NCBI GenBank assembly: GCA_028287505.1
Contig: JAQBPN010000019.1
Location: 1 to 64,000, forward strand
Length of the DNA stretch: 64,000 bases
From: Fibrobacterota bacterium
Lineage (GTDB): Bacteria > Fibrobacterota > Fibrobacteria > UBA11236
Direction: 5' to 3'
A model generated the notes under the pieces. That model saw only the letters and a program-made list of their open reading frames with translations. It had not been told where the DNA came from and ran no database searches. Shown here in pieces: positions 17,211 through 26,897 of the stretch (its first letter is position 1; each line of letters starts with the position of its first letter). A program made the translations under genes and the position numbers.

Positions 17211-18248
17211 ATGGGTAGCGCATTTTCGACGTTGAAGGAATCGTTGGTCCGTGAGCCCAAAGTCTGGGTGGTCACCGGCGCCGCCGGATTCATCGGTTCG
17301 CATCTCGTCGAGCATCTTCTCCGGCTGGGACAATCCGTTACCGGCTTCGACAATTTCGCCACCGGCCATCGCCACAACCTGGAAGGCGTGCGCAAACTCG
17401 TCGGCGAAGCGGCCTGGTCCGGTTTCCGTTTACTCGAAGGCGATGTGCGCGACCTGGAAGCCTGCCGCGCCGCCGTCGCCGGCGCCCATTACGTTCTGCA
17501 CCAGGCGGCCCTGGGATCCGTTCCCCGTTCCATCGCCGATCCCCTGACCACCCATGCGGTCAACGTGGACGGGACCCTCAATGTCCTGACCGCGGCCCGC
17601 GACGCCAAGGTTAAGCGGATGGTCTACGCCTCCAGCAGTTCAATCTACGGCGATGAGCCCAATCTTCCGAAACGGGAGGAGCGCGTGGGCAAGCCTTTGT
17701 CCCCTTATGCGCTCACCAAATGGATCAACGAGCTCTATGCCGCCATGTTCCTGCGTTGCTATGGCCTGGAAAGCGTCGGCTTGCGCTACTTCAACGTCTT
17801 CGGGGCGCGCCAGGATCCGGAAGGGCAATACGCCGCCGTCATTCCCAAGTGGACCGCCGCCCTCATCAAGGGCACGCCCGTGCGCGTGAACGGCAAGGGC
17901 GAAATCAGCCGCGATTTCTGCTACGTGGAAAACGTGGTCCAGGCCAATCTGCTCGCCGCCACGGCCCCCGATGCCGCCGGACATGCTTTCAACGTGGCCC
18001 TCAATGACCGCATCGATCTGAACCAGTTGTACGAACACCTTCGCAGCCGCCTGCTGCCGCATTTCCCGCATCTCAAGGATGCCCGACCCGATTACGGTCC
18101 TTATCGCGAGGGCGATATCATGCATTCCCTAGCGGATATCTCCCTGGCCAGGAAACTGCTGGGTTACGATCCCACGCATACGGTTTCACAAGGGCTGGAC
18201 GCCGCGATGGATTGGTACCGCGGGGATGCGGACGTGGTCCGGGGCTAA
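17211..18248 (+). CDS. wbpP: UDP-N-acetylglucosamine (uronate) 4-epimerase, WbpP/TviC type
   Basis: 345 aa, extended short-chain dehydrogenase/reductase. The NAD site [10 protein letters not shown] is at about residues 24-33, preceded by the N-terminal extension KVWVVTG typical of Wbp[27 protein letters not shown], the catalytic YALTK, and [14 protein letters not shown] follow closely the known WbpP/TviC pattern. The enzyme interconverts UDP-GlcNAc/GalNAc or their uronic acids for surface polysaccharides. A GGAGG Shine-Dalgarno precedes the ATG at optimal spacing. The partner nucleotide-sugar dehydrogenase is probably the one at 63426, 45 kb away. Confidence 0.88.
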   Translation: MGSAFSTLKESLVREPKVWVVTGAAGFIGSHLVEHLLRLGQSVTGFDNFATGHRHNLEGVRKLVGEAAWSGFRLLEGDVRDLEACRAAVAGAHYVLHQAALGSVPRSIADPLTTHAVNVDGTLNVLTAARDAKVKRMVYASSSSIYGDEPNLPKREERVGKPLSPYALTKWINELYAAMFLRCYGLESVGLRYFNVFGARQDPEGQYAAVIPKWTAALIKGTPVRVNGKGEISRDFCYVENVVQANLLAATAPDAAGHAFNVALNDRIDLNQLYEHLRSRLLPHFPHLKDARPDYGPYREGDIMHSLADISLARKLLGYDPTHTVSQGLDAAMDWYRGDADVVRG

Positions 18249-18348
18249 GACGGCTCCGGTCTTGGCTAATCAATAGTTGTGGTCTGCCGGCCTGGCGGGT
18301 CGGTTCCCCGAGTCTCATATTCTCCGCAACGCACATCGCGCGTTGGTC
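18249..18348. repeat. Partial tandem unit of element copy 3
   Basis: GACGGCTCCGGTCTTGGCTA to about 18345 repeats the left part of the adjoining full element (18379 onward). It shares GTCTGCCGGC, the GGCGGGT string and the CTCCGCAACGC string, then breaks off. It looks like a truncated copy beside the intact one. Confidence 0.5.
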
Positions 18349-18573
18349 GGCCTGGGTGCGGTTGCAGTCCAGGGCTAAGACGGCTCCGGTCTCGGCTAGG
18401 CGATAGCGGGGTCTGCCGGCTGGGCGGGTGGGTTCGGTGGGTCAATAAAGCTCCGGAACGCGCATGGGCGGCTCTCGCAAGCGTGGCCGCGCAGGCGCTG
18501 CTGGAAGCCGGGACCGCCCGGCCATGCCTTCGACCTCCGCCGAAACGCCCTGGACTGCAACCGCACCCAGGCC
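18349..18573. repeat. Inverted-repeat (MITE-like) intergenic element, copy 3
   Basis: The 225-bp unit is bounded by a perfect 27-bp inverted repeat (18349-18375 against 18547-18573, beginning GGCCTGGGTGCGG). The interior is almost the same as copy 2. It lies between two convergent genes. No gene inside it is credible. Confidence 0.75.
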
Positions 18574-18775
18574 TTTCGCACGTCGAGGCGGTGGGGTCGC
18601 GAAGAGAAGAGAGGGTCTATTTTGTGTTTGAGAAGACTGCGGGGTCTTGTGCCAAACCCCCGGGGAAGGGTTTGGCGTGGGTCGGGGGAGTTTAAAAGAA
18701 GAGAAGAGAAGAGAAGAGAGAAGGGGAAGCTTCAGGCCGCTTTAAGCAATATCAATCTGAGAATACGAGCAACGG
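18574..18775. other. Gene-free stretch with hairpin and GA microsatellite
   Basis: A 9-bp stem, GCCAAACCC/GGGTTTGGC (18651-18676), could terminate transcription from either convergent flank. A purine microsatellite of about five GAGAA units follows at 18697-18720. It recalls the GAAGC tract near element copy 1. Confidence 0.5.
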
Positions 18776-20218
18776 TCAGCGTGCGCCGTGGCCGGTGATT
18801 ACGACCCACACGGTCCTGACCAGGATCAACAAGTCCAATGAGATGGACATGTTTTCGAAGTACCACAGGTCGAACAGCACCTTGGTCTTCACATCGTCGA
18901 TGCTGGTATCGTAGCGGTGTTTCACCTGCGCCCATCCCGTCAGGCCGGGTTTCATCTTGAGGCGGCGCAGGTAGAGGGGCACTTCATGCTTGAGCTGGTT
19001 GATGAAGTGCTGCCGTTCCGGCCGGGGGCCCACCAGGCTCATGTCCCCGATGAGGATGCACCACAGCTGGGGCAGCTCGTCGATGCGGGTGCGGCGCAGG
19101 AAGCGTCCCAGGCGCGTGACCCGCGAATCGCCCTTGGTAGCCCATTGCGGGCCTTGGGTTTCCGCGTCGGTGCGCATGGTGCGGAACTTGTGGACCCAGA
19201 TGCGCTTGCCGTACAGGCCGATGCGTTCCTGGCTGTAGAAGGCAGGGCCGCGGGAATCGAGCCTGATGAGCAAGGTGGTCAGGAGCATGAGCGGAAAGGC
19301 CAGCACCAGAACCAGGGCGGAGAAGCAGATGTCCATCAGCCTTTTGATCTTGGCTTCCCAGGCGGGCATGTGCTCGGGGAAAAGCACCTTGAGGGTGATG
19401 CCGTGCACGGCGCTGGTCTTGAAGTGGCCGCTGGCCACGTCATAGAGATCGGGCACTATGAAGATGGAAAGCGGGAATTCGGCCACGTGGGAGAGCACGC
19501 GGATGATTTCGTTGTGGGACGCGGATTCATGGCTGATGATGATGCCGCCGATGCGGTGCCTGGGGATGATTTCCGGCAGATCCGCATACTTGCCGAGCAC
19601 GGGCGCGCCCTGGTATTCCTTGCCCTTGAGGGACGCATTCTCATCCACATAGCCGAACAGGCGCCAGCCCATCTCCGGTACGGCCTGCAATTCGCGTTGC
19701 ATCTTGTGGCCGGCCTCGGTGGCCCCCAGGATCAGCACGCGATCCAATCCAATCCCTTTACGCAGGAGGCGCCGCACCAAGGCCTGGGCGACCATGCGGA
19801 AGCCGTTGACGGAGATGAGAAACGTGCCCCAGTAGGAACTGAAAGAGGCGGCGCGCGACCAGGTGAATACGTGGTTCAGCCGGTGATCGTAAATCTGCTC
19901 CAGGATGTCCGAGCCCGTGGTCACGGCGAAGATGATGAGGCAGCCGGTGGTGATTTCCTTGGAGACCACCAATAGTTGTACGGCGCGGGATTGCAGATAC
20001 CAATCCCGGTAGAGCCCGCTGATGAAGAAGTAGGCGATCCAGATCAGGGAGAGGACGAAGGTGACGCGCGTGAAGTGCGCGAAGTTGCGGCCCGGGTCGA
20101 AGGAATCCGGGAAGAGGCCGCTTTTGTAGCGCATCCAGAAAATGAGAGCAAAGGAGAGATTGAACGAAGCGACGTCGGAAACGAAGATGAGATATTTTTC
20201 GAATTTCCTGGCGAGCAT
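18776..20218 (-). CDS. Polyprenyl-phosphate sugar phosphotransferase (polysaccharide initiation)
   Basis: 480 aa inner-membrane enzyme that transfers a sugar-1-phosphate to undecaprenyl phosphate. The N-terminal half has several hydrophobic helices (from residue 10 to about 130). A CoA-binding-like Rossmann region (ILGATEAGHKMQRELQ, about 160) follows. After one further helix near 295 comes the C-terminal bacterial sugar-transferase domain, with KFRTMRTDAE, RRTRIDELPQLWCIL, MSLVGPRPER and KPGLTGWAQV. Length and architecture match the WbaP/WcaJ/EpsL-like family. The sugar is not determinable. It probably starts the repeat unit built by the glycosyltransferases at 33-45 kb. Confidence 0.92.
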   Translation of the reverse strand: MLARKFEKYLIFVSDVASFNLSFALIFWMRYKSGLFPDSFDPGRNFAHFTRVTFVLSLIWIAYFFISGLYRDWYLQSRAVQLLVVSKEITTGCLIIFAVTTGSDILEQIYDHRLNHVFTWSRAASFSSYWGTFLISVNGFRMVAQALVRRLLRKGIGLDRVLILGATEAGHKMQRELQAVPEMGWRLFGYVDENASLKGKEYQGAPVLGKYADLPEIIPRHRIGGIIISHESASHNEIIRVLSHVAEFPLSIFIVPDLYDVASGHFKTSAVHGITLKVLFPEHMPAWEAKIKRLMDICFSALVLVLAFPLMLLTTLLIRLDSRGPAFYSQERIGLYGKRIWVHKFRTMRTDAETQGPQWATKGDSRVTRLGRFLRRTRIDELPQLWCILIGDMSLVGPRPERQHFINQLKHEVPLYLRRLKMKPGLTGWAQVKHRYDTSIDDVKTKVLFDLWYFENMSISLDLLILVRTVWVVITGHGAR

Positions 20219-20365
20219 CTATGCTTTCGGCCGTTCCCGATTTCGGGTTAAACTACAAGGAATCGGGATGGGATTGCCGCCTCGCGCCCGGAAATGCGGG
20301 AGGGAAACACCCTGGATGCGCCTTGGGGGCGCAACCGATGCGCAAACGTGACGAAGCCGTGACAA

Positions 20366-21658
20366 TCAGCGGTAGAAGCGCAACACCTGGGTGGGCGCCT
20401 GAATGATGTCCAGGACGTCGATGCGCTTGAGAGCCTTGCTCACGTTCGCATTCCTTGTCGCATGGGTGAGGAAAATGACCGGCACATGTTCCGGATCATG
20501 TTCCGGCTTCTGCACCAGGGCGCGGATGGAGATGCCTTCTTCGCCCAGGATGGCCGTGACCTTGGCCAGCACGCCGGGCTTGTCCACGGCGGTCAGGCGC
20601 AGGTAGAACTCCGTTTCCAGTTCGTCGATGGGGATCAGCTCCGCGCGATTGCGCGTGGAGAAGAATCCCATGGGCTGGGCTTGGGGGTTGCCGGTGGCCA
20701 ACTGACGCGCCAGGGAAACCAGATCGGAGATGACGGAACTGGCGGTGGGCAGCTTGCCCGCCCCCGCGCCGGTCAGCAGGATGGGGCCGATGGCGGACGT
20801 CTTGACGAAGACGGCATTGAGCACCCCGTCCACGGTGGCCAATTGGTGGCGCTTTTCCAGCAAAGCCGGATAGACGTTGGCCTGGATGCCGCGCTTGTCC
20901 TGGGAGACGATGCCCAGCAGCTTGATGGCGAAGCCCATTTCCTCGGCCATCTGGATATCCACGGCGGAAATGGTGGTGATGCCTTCCACGCTCATGCTGG
21001 AGAAGTCCACGTACTTGCCGTAACACAAAGAGGCGAGCAGGGCCACCTTATGGGCCGAGTCCGTCCCCTCGATGTCGAAAGAGGGGTCTGCCTCCGCGTA
21101 GCCCAAGTCCTGGGCGGCCTTGAGGGCGCTCTCGAAGGAAAGCTTTTTGCCCGTCATCTCGGACAGGATATAGTTGCAGGTGCCGTTGATGATGCAGGCC
21201 AGGCCATGGATATCGTTGGCGATGAAGGATTCCTGCAAGGTGCGGATGATGGGGATGCCTCCCCCTACCGCGGCCTCGAAAAGCAGAAAACGGCCGTTGG
21301 CTTCCGCCAGGGGAAAGAGGTCCTTGCCATGCTTGGCCAGCAGGGCCTTGTTGGCCGTGATGACGTGCTTTTTATGGGCGAATGCGGCTTCCACCCAGGC
21401 TTTGGGCTCATCTTCGCCTCCGGCCACTTCCAGGATCACGTCGATGTCGGGGTGCTTCGCCAGTTCCATGGGATGGGTGGTCATCAGGGGCGCCCGGCCC
21501 GGAAACCGGTCCAGGCGGACCTGGGAGCGGGAGCAGATTCCCTTCAATTCGAAATCGAAACCCAGACTGTCGCGGAAAAATCCGTTGTGCCTTTCCAGGA
21601 GATCCAGGACCCCCGAACCCACTGTCCCCAATCCTATCAAACCGACACGAATCTTCAT
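20366..21658 (-). CDS. hom: Homoserine dehydrogenase
   Basis: 430 aa. It reduces aspartate-semialdehyde to homoserine (Thr/Met pathway). The NAD(P) site GLIGLGTVGSG lies at residues 5-15; TANKALLAKHG, the GTCNYILSEMTG signature and DSAHKVALLA with the catalytic lysine follow. A C-terminal ACT domain (LRLTAVDKPGVLAKV, from about 345) suggests feedback control by an amino acid. ATG 21658 (MKIRVGLIG) is chosen as the family-typical start; the frame could extend to a GTG at 21700. It is a housekeeping gene lying inside polysaccharide genes, and 147 bp precede the sugar transferase downstream. Confidence 0.93.
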   Translation of the reverse strand: MKIRVGLIGLGTVGSGVLDLLERHNGFFRDSLGFDFELKGICSRSQVRLDRFPGRAPLMTTHPMELAKHPDIDVILEVAGGEDEPKAWVEAAFAHKKHVITANKALLAKHGKDLFPLAEANGRFLLFEAAVGGGIPIIRTLQESFIANDIHGLACIINGTCNYILSEMTGKKLSFESALKAAQDLGYAEADPSFDIEGTDSAHKVALLASLCYGKYVDFSSMSVEGITTISAVDIQMAEEMGFAIKLLGIVSQDKRGIQANVYPALLEKRHQLATVDGVLNAVFVKTSAIGPILLTGAGAGKLPTASSVISDLVSLARQLATGNPQAQPMGFFSTRNRAELIPIDELETEFYLRLTAVDKPGVLAKVTAILGEEGISIRALVQKPEHDPEHVPVIFLTHATRNANVSKALKRIDVLDIIQAPTQVLRFYR

Positions 21659-21771
21659 CCCATAAAAGTTAGCAAGAATTGCCTTTTTTGCTATTTTCAC
21701 GGGGATCGAAGGCGCCCGGAAATGTAGGGCCCGGCCTGGGAAGCCCAGGTACGCCCGGGAATCCCGAGTGA

Positions 21772-22830
<1,059 letters not shown>

Positions 22831-22906
22831 GCCATCCGGGCCGGTCACCCGGCTTACGGACGCGTTTTTCCCTTTCTTCCGGCGCACACGATGGGATAAT
22901 GTTGAG

Positions 22907-24370
22907 GTGAACGGTACTACCAGCATCCTGATCTTCCTTGCAGCCGCCGCGGCGGCCACCCACGCCGGCCCCGCCAATCCCAACCTCCCCTTGGACCGGA
23001 ACTTCACCCAGCGCAATCCCGTGCCCGACCTCCTGGAGGGCGAATACCGCCGCCAGATCACCTCCGGCGGCCCTCTGAGTTTCGTCTTTCCCCGTCCCTG
23101 CATATCCTCCCTCGACTCCAGCTCCGTGTGCGCGGACGCGTTCCACCTGGCCTACCGGGATCCGCAACGGGATCAGGATATCGGCCTGGCATTCCAGGGC
23201 GCGGAGGATTGGCGCTATGTCGGGGACAATGTCACCGCCACCGAGGCCGGGTTCCAGACCTCCGGCCATAAGGGCATCGCCTCCTTCAGCCTGGACGCGC
23301 GCGTGTTCACGGAGAACGCGGGCAGGGATTGGGTGTCCTACGACGGGGAAAACGTGGACGTGCAGAACGAGGCGGTCACGGGATCGTCTTCCTACCTGTC
23401 TTATTCGCGTTACCGGGGCGAGATGTCCCTGGATCTGCCTTTCGGCCGGCTGGCCGCGGGCCGGGACGGGGCCCATTGGGGACCGGCCCTGATGGGCAGC
23501 CTGGTGTTCAACCAGGACGGCATCCCCTTCAACCAATACACCTTCACCACCCACCTGGGGCCGGTCACCGTGCACACCTTGCACGGGGATTTGCGCGCCG
23601 CCGGCGCCGAAAGCCAATCGCCGGAGAAGTCCATGTATGCGCACCGTTACGAGCTGCGCCTGGGCGACAATGTGCTGATCGGCCTATCGGAGCAGCTCAT
23701 CATGGTTGGCCTGGACAAGCCCTACCTCTTCGTGCCCGTGTTCCCGCTCTTCATCGCCAAGGGGTTCATGCACGAGGATTCCAACAACGGCAATATCGCG
23801 TTCGATGTGGCCTGGCGGCGCCCCGGCCTGGGTCTTTTCTACGGCGAGTTCCTGCTCGACGATTTGGAATCGCCGTCTTCCCTGATCACCAAGGATTACA
23901 ACCAGAACAAGTGGGGCGCATTGGCCGGCGCGCATATTCCGTTCAACGTGGGTTCCGGGCAGGGCGGCGTGGTGGCTGAGGTCACGCGCATCGAACCCTG
24001 GGTGTACACCCATTTCAACGATTTCCCCGCCCAGGCCACCAACCTGGACCGGCCGCTGGGCAATCCCCTGGGACCCAACGTCCTGGATTTGCGCTCGCGC
24101 TTGTATTACCGGATGGACGCGCGGGTGCTGACCTATGTGGGCATGACGGTGGCGGCCACCTGGAAAGGGACGGGGCCGGGATCGAACGCCATGGATACCT
24201 ACGACCCCGCCATCAGCCTGCAGACCAAACAGTTCCTCCAGGGGGCGGACGGCCCCGACTGGCTTTTCGAGCCCATGGCCTCGGTGGGTTGGAAGTCCCT
24301 GACCGCGCAGGCGGCCTGGGGTTTTGCGCAGCATCCCCGGGGTTATGCGCGGATCATGATCCGGTATTGA
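22907..24370 (+). CDS. Wzi-like outer-membrane beta-barrel (capsule attachment)
   Basis: 487 aa with an N-terminal signal sequence (ALA-rich, to about residue 20). Beta-strand-like alternation runs throughout and ends in aromatic RIMIRY, typical of an outer-membrane barrel. The segment HWGPALMGSLVFNQDGIPF (about 185-205) resembles the Wzi signature WGPG..GSLLLS..A.PF. Length is close to Wzi (about 480 aa), which binds capsular polysaccharide at the cell surface. The GTG start (22907) is the only one giving a full signal peptide. It follows gmd by 76 bp, and a second Wzi-like gene lies at 57518. Family call is from motif and context. Confidence 0.65.
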   Translation: MNGTTSILIFLAAAAAATHAGPANPNLPLDRNFTQRNPVPDLLEGEYRRQITSGGPLSFVFPRPCISSLDSSSVCADAFHLAYRDPQRDQDIGLAFQGAEDWRYVGDNVTATEAGFQTSGHKGIASFSLDARVFTENAGRDWVSYDGENVDVQNEAVTGSSSYLSYSRYRGEMSLDLPFGRLAAGRDGAHWGPALMGSLVFNQDGIPFNQYTFTTHLGPVTVHTLHGDLRAAGAESQSPEKSMYAHRYELRLGDNVLIGLSEQLIMVGLDKPYLFVPVFPLFIAKGFMHEDSNNGNIAFDVAWRRPGLGLFYGEFLLDDLESPSSLITKDYNQNKWGALAGAHIPFNVGSGQGGVVAEVTRIEPWVYTHFNDFPAQATNLDRPLGNPLGPNVLDLRSRLYYRMDARVLTYVGMTVAATWKGTGPGSNAMDTYDPAISLQTKQFLQGADGPDWLFEPMASVGWKSLTAQAAWGFAQHPRGYARIMIRY

Positions 24371-24437
24371 CCGGGGAAGCCCGACTCCATCAGGCGTCCG
24401 GACTTGGCGGGCTCTGCTTTAAAAGTTTAAAATCCCG

Positions 24438-25775
24438 TTACCGCACGGTTACGGCGGGATTGATATCCAGGTATCTGACTCTCACGGGTGAAAGCGTGAC
24501 GCCGCGGACGGACTTGTAGGGGGAGTTGGAACCATCGATCATGGATCCCCCCGGCCATAACGGAGCGCTGCCGCTCCCGACCCGGGCTCCTTTCACATTC
24601 AGAATCCGGGTCGAAAGCCAGCTTCCCTCCGTCATCCGGATCCGGTATGACGAGGGTCCCGAGGCATCGTCCCACTTCCCGGATAGGGTATTGCCCATTT
24701 CGGCTCCCGACCTCCGGGTCAGAACGATCGGCCCGCGATCCGGAATTCCCTCGAAAAGGATGCAGGGTCCCTGGGGGGTCATGCGGATGACGCACCACAT
24801 CGGCGCTCCAGCCTGTTCGGCTTCGGCTCCGGTCCATCCGGGGGGCAGCGGGATTTTGAGGCCCAAAGGCTGGCGGTAAATCGAATCGGGGAGGGTATCT
24901 TGCAGGTTAATAATCACTTTGGAATCCGAACGGGATAGATACCGGGCCTGGGCGCATTGCCGTTCGGCGATGTATTCGGCCACGTCCACGAACGGGGCCG
25001 CCCACACGATACTCTCCTGGGCTTTTATTTCCCCGAGATGCTGACGGAACCAATCCAATCGGATAGGCTCCGATCCCTCGTCCTCGATGCCGTGGTACAT
25101 CTCCACGAGCCAAGCACCCTTGCTGTCCGCATCTCTCAAACGGGAATTGTAGGCATGGACATCCATTTTGGGTTCCGGACCCCTGCCCTCTACGACATAC
25201 ATGTCGCCGGGAGCGGCGGAGTTGAGGTAGGAGCCTACCACGCGTGCGGCGATGTAATACCGGCGGGTCAGCGCCAGGGTCACCGAATCATGCACGCCGT
25301 AGGGATAGGCCAAGGTCAAACATTTTTGGGAAGGGATGAGACTATCGATGACGCGCTTGGAACCGGCCAACTGTTCCTCCTGGCGAGCCGCGGTCTCCTT
25401 TGCGAGGACGAGATGCGAAAGCGTATGGCTGCCGATCTCATGTCCGTTCGCCGCCGCAACCCGGGCCCGGTTCCACGCATCGGCATTCATTCTGTCGGGA
25501 ATGACGAAAAAAGTTCCTCGGATGCCCACCGCATCCATCCAGGGAAGGGCTTTCTCGAATTGGCCGGTCGAGTTGTCGTCGAAGGTCATGGACAGCGCGG
25601 AAGGGCGGAATCGGCTCCAGGTGGCCAGTTCTATTTCCCGGTCGGACCAGGGCCGATCCTTGGCCGCCGGAAGGTAACCGACCTGTTTCGCGGCATGGAC
25701 GCCGGTTCCGGATAGCGGCAGGAGCACTGCCAGCAGCGCGGCGACCGGGGTTCCCCTGGGTATCCGATTTTCCAT
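24438..25775 (-). CDS. Secreted polysaccharide deacetylase-like protein (tandem copy 3)
   Basis: 445 aa with signal peptide (to about VHA at residue 28) and a CE4/NodB-type domain. The metal-binding motif TFDDN (about residue 64) has Asn where family members usually have Gly. GHEIGSHTLSH (about 110) gives the two zinc histidines, and LAYPYG and EMYHGIEDEG follow. The C-terminal about 150 residues are beta-rich and unassigned, possibly carbohydrate-binding. It is the last of three tandem paralogues on this strand and the only one with the long C-terminal region apparently intact. Likely role: removing acetyl groups from surface or matrix polysaccharide in the periplasm or outside. Confidence 0.82.
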   Translation of the reverse strand: MENRIPRGTPVAALLAVLLPLSGTGVHAAKQVGYLPAAKDRPWSDREIELATWSRFRPSALSMTFDDNSTGQFEKALPWMDAVGIRGTFFVIPDRMNADAWNRARVAAANGHEIGSHTLSHLVLAKETAARQEEQLAGSKRVIDSLIPSQKCLTLAYPYGVHDSVTLALTRRYYIAARVVGSYLNSAAPGDMYVVEGRGPEPKMDVHAYNSRLRDADSKGAWLVEMYHGIEDEGSEPIRLDWFRQHLGEIKAQESIVWAAPFVDVAEYIAERQCAQARYLSRSDSKVIINLQDTLPDSIYRQPLGLKIPLPPGWTGAEAEQAGAPMWCVIRMTPQGPCILFEGIPDRGPIVLTRRSGAEMGNTLSGKWDDASGPSSYRIRMTEGSWLSTRILNVKGARVGSGSAPLWPGGSMIDGSNSPYKSVRGVTLSPVRVRYLDINPAVTVR

Positions 25776-25892
25776 ATTGATGATCGCCCGACAGCGGCCT
25801 TGCAGTGGTCGCCTTCTTGAATTTTATAATAATCCGGGGGCCTTAGGCTCCTCGTTCAGGACCCGATTTCCGGAACGCCTGCCCGGATTCCT

Positions 25893-26897
25893 TTATTTCC
25901 GCCTGGAAATGACCACGGCGCCCCTGTCCGGCACCGCTTCGAAGCGTATCAAGCCGCCCTCCGGCCCGGGTTCAAATTCGCACCACTTGTGCAGATTCCC
26001 CTGCTTGGCCCTGGCATTCCTCCAACCCCGCGGAGCCGGACAACTCAAGGAGAGCGGCTGGCCGTAAAGCGAGTCCGGCAAGCCATCCTTCACCGTGAAG
26101 GCCAGGGTCGAATCCGTGGCGGCTCCCGGAGTAATCCGGGCGGCTTGCCGTTCCGCGGCATATTCCGCGACCGTGGCGAACGGGGCGATCCAGATCCGGC
26201 TTCCCTGGGCCATGAGGTGGTCCAGGTGCCTCTCGAACCACGCCGCCGAGATCGGGTCCGAGCCCTCATCCTCGATGCCATGGAACACCTCCACCATCCA
26301 GGCTCCCTTTCCCGTGGCGGAAGCGATCCAGGAGTCCACCACGCCCACTTCCATATCGCGCGAAGGGCCGCGGCCCGAGATGGCGAAACGATCCGGCGGA
26401 GCGCTGGGATTGTCCCAGGTCGCCGCTTCCCGGGCCGCAAGGTAATAGCGACGCGCCACGGCGCGGGTGACGGAATCGTGCACGCCATAGGGGTAGGCCA
26501 GGGTGAGGCAGCGTTGCGACGGAACCAGGCTGTCGATGATGCGCCGGGAAAGGCGCATCTGTTCATCCTGCTTGTCCGCGGTTTCCCGGGCCAGGACCAG
26601 ATGCGAGAGGGTATGGCTCCCGATCTCGTGGCCGTTCGAGGCCGCGAAGCGGGCCCGATCCCATTGATCCGGTTTCATCCATTCCGGGACCACGAAAAAG
26701 GTGGCCTTGAGGCCCCGCTTGTCCAGAAGCGGCAAGGCGGTGTTGAATTGACCCGGAGAGTTGTCGTCGAAGGTGATGGACAAGGCGGTGGACCGGAAGC
26801 GGCTCCAGACGGCGACGGACACGCCATCCGATCCGCCCGATCTGCCCGAACAAAGGGCGACGAGCGCGAGCAGGATGGAAAGGGTTTGCCGGGAAAT
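25893..26897 (-). CDS. Secreted polysaccharide deacetylase-like protein (tandem copy 2)
   Basis: About 334 aa from the proposed start. The CE4-like domain carries TFDDN, GHEIGSHTLSH, LAYPYGVHDSV and EVFHGIEDEG, and ends shortly after a short beta-rich tail. Copies 1 and 3 are longer. The start is unusual. A hydrophobic signal-like segment (TLSILLALVALC) begins right after the stop of the preceding paralogue. The only in-frame codon there is ATT at 26897, overlapping TAA as TAATT. The next conventional start upstream is TTG 27008, inside the neighbour. Either a rare ATT start or a 112-nt overlap is needed. Confidence 0.75.
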   Translation of the reverse strand: MSRQTLSILLALVALCSGRSGGSDGVSVAVWSRFRSTALSITFDDNSPGQFNTALPLLDKRGLKATFFVVPEWMKPDQWDRARFAASNGHEIGSHTLSHLVLARETADKQDEQMRLSRRIIDSLVPSQRCLTLAYPYGVHDSVTRAVARRYYLAAREAATWDNPSAPPDRFAISGRGPSRDMEVGVVDSWIASATGKGAWMVEVFHGIEDEGSDPISAAWFERHLDHLMAQGSRIWIAPFATVAEYAAERQAARITPGAATDSTLAFTVKDGLPDSLYGQPLSLSCPAPRGWRNARAKQGNLHKWCEFEPGPEGGLIRFEAVPDRGAVVISRRK

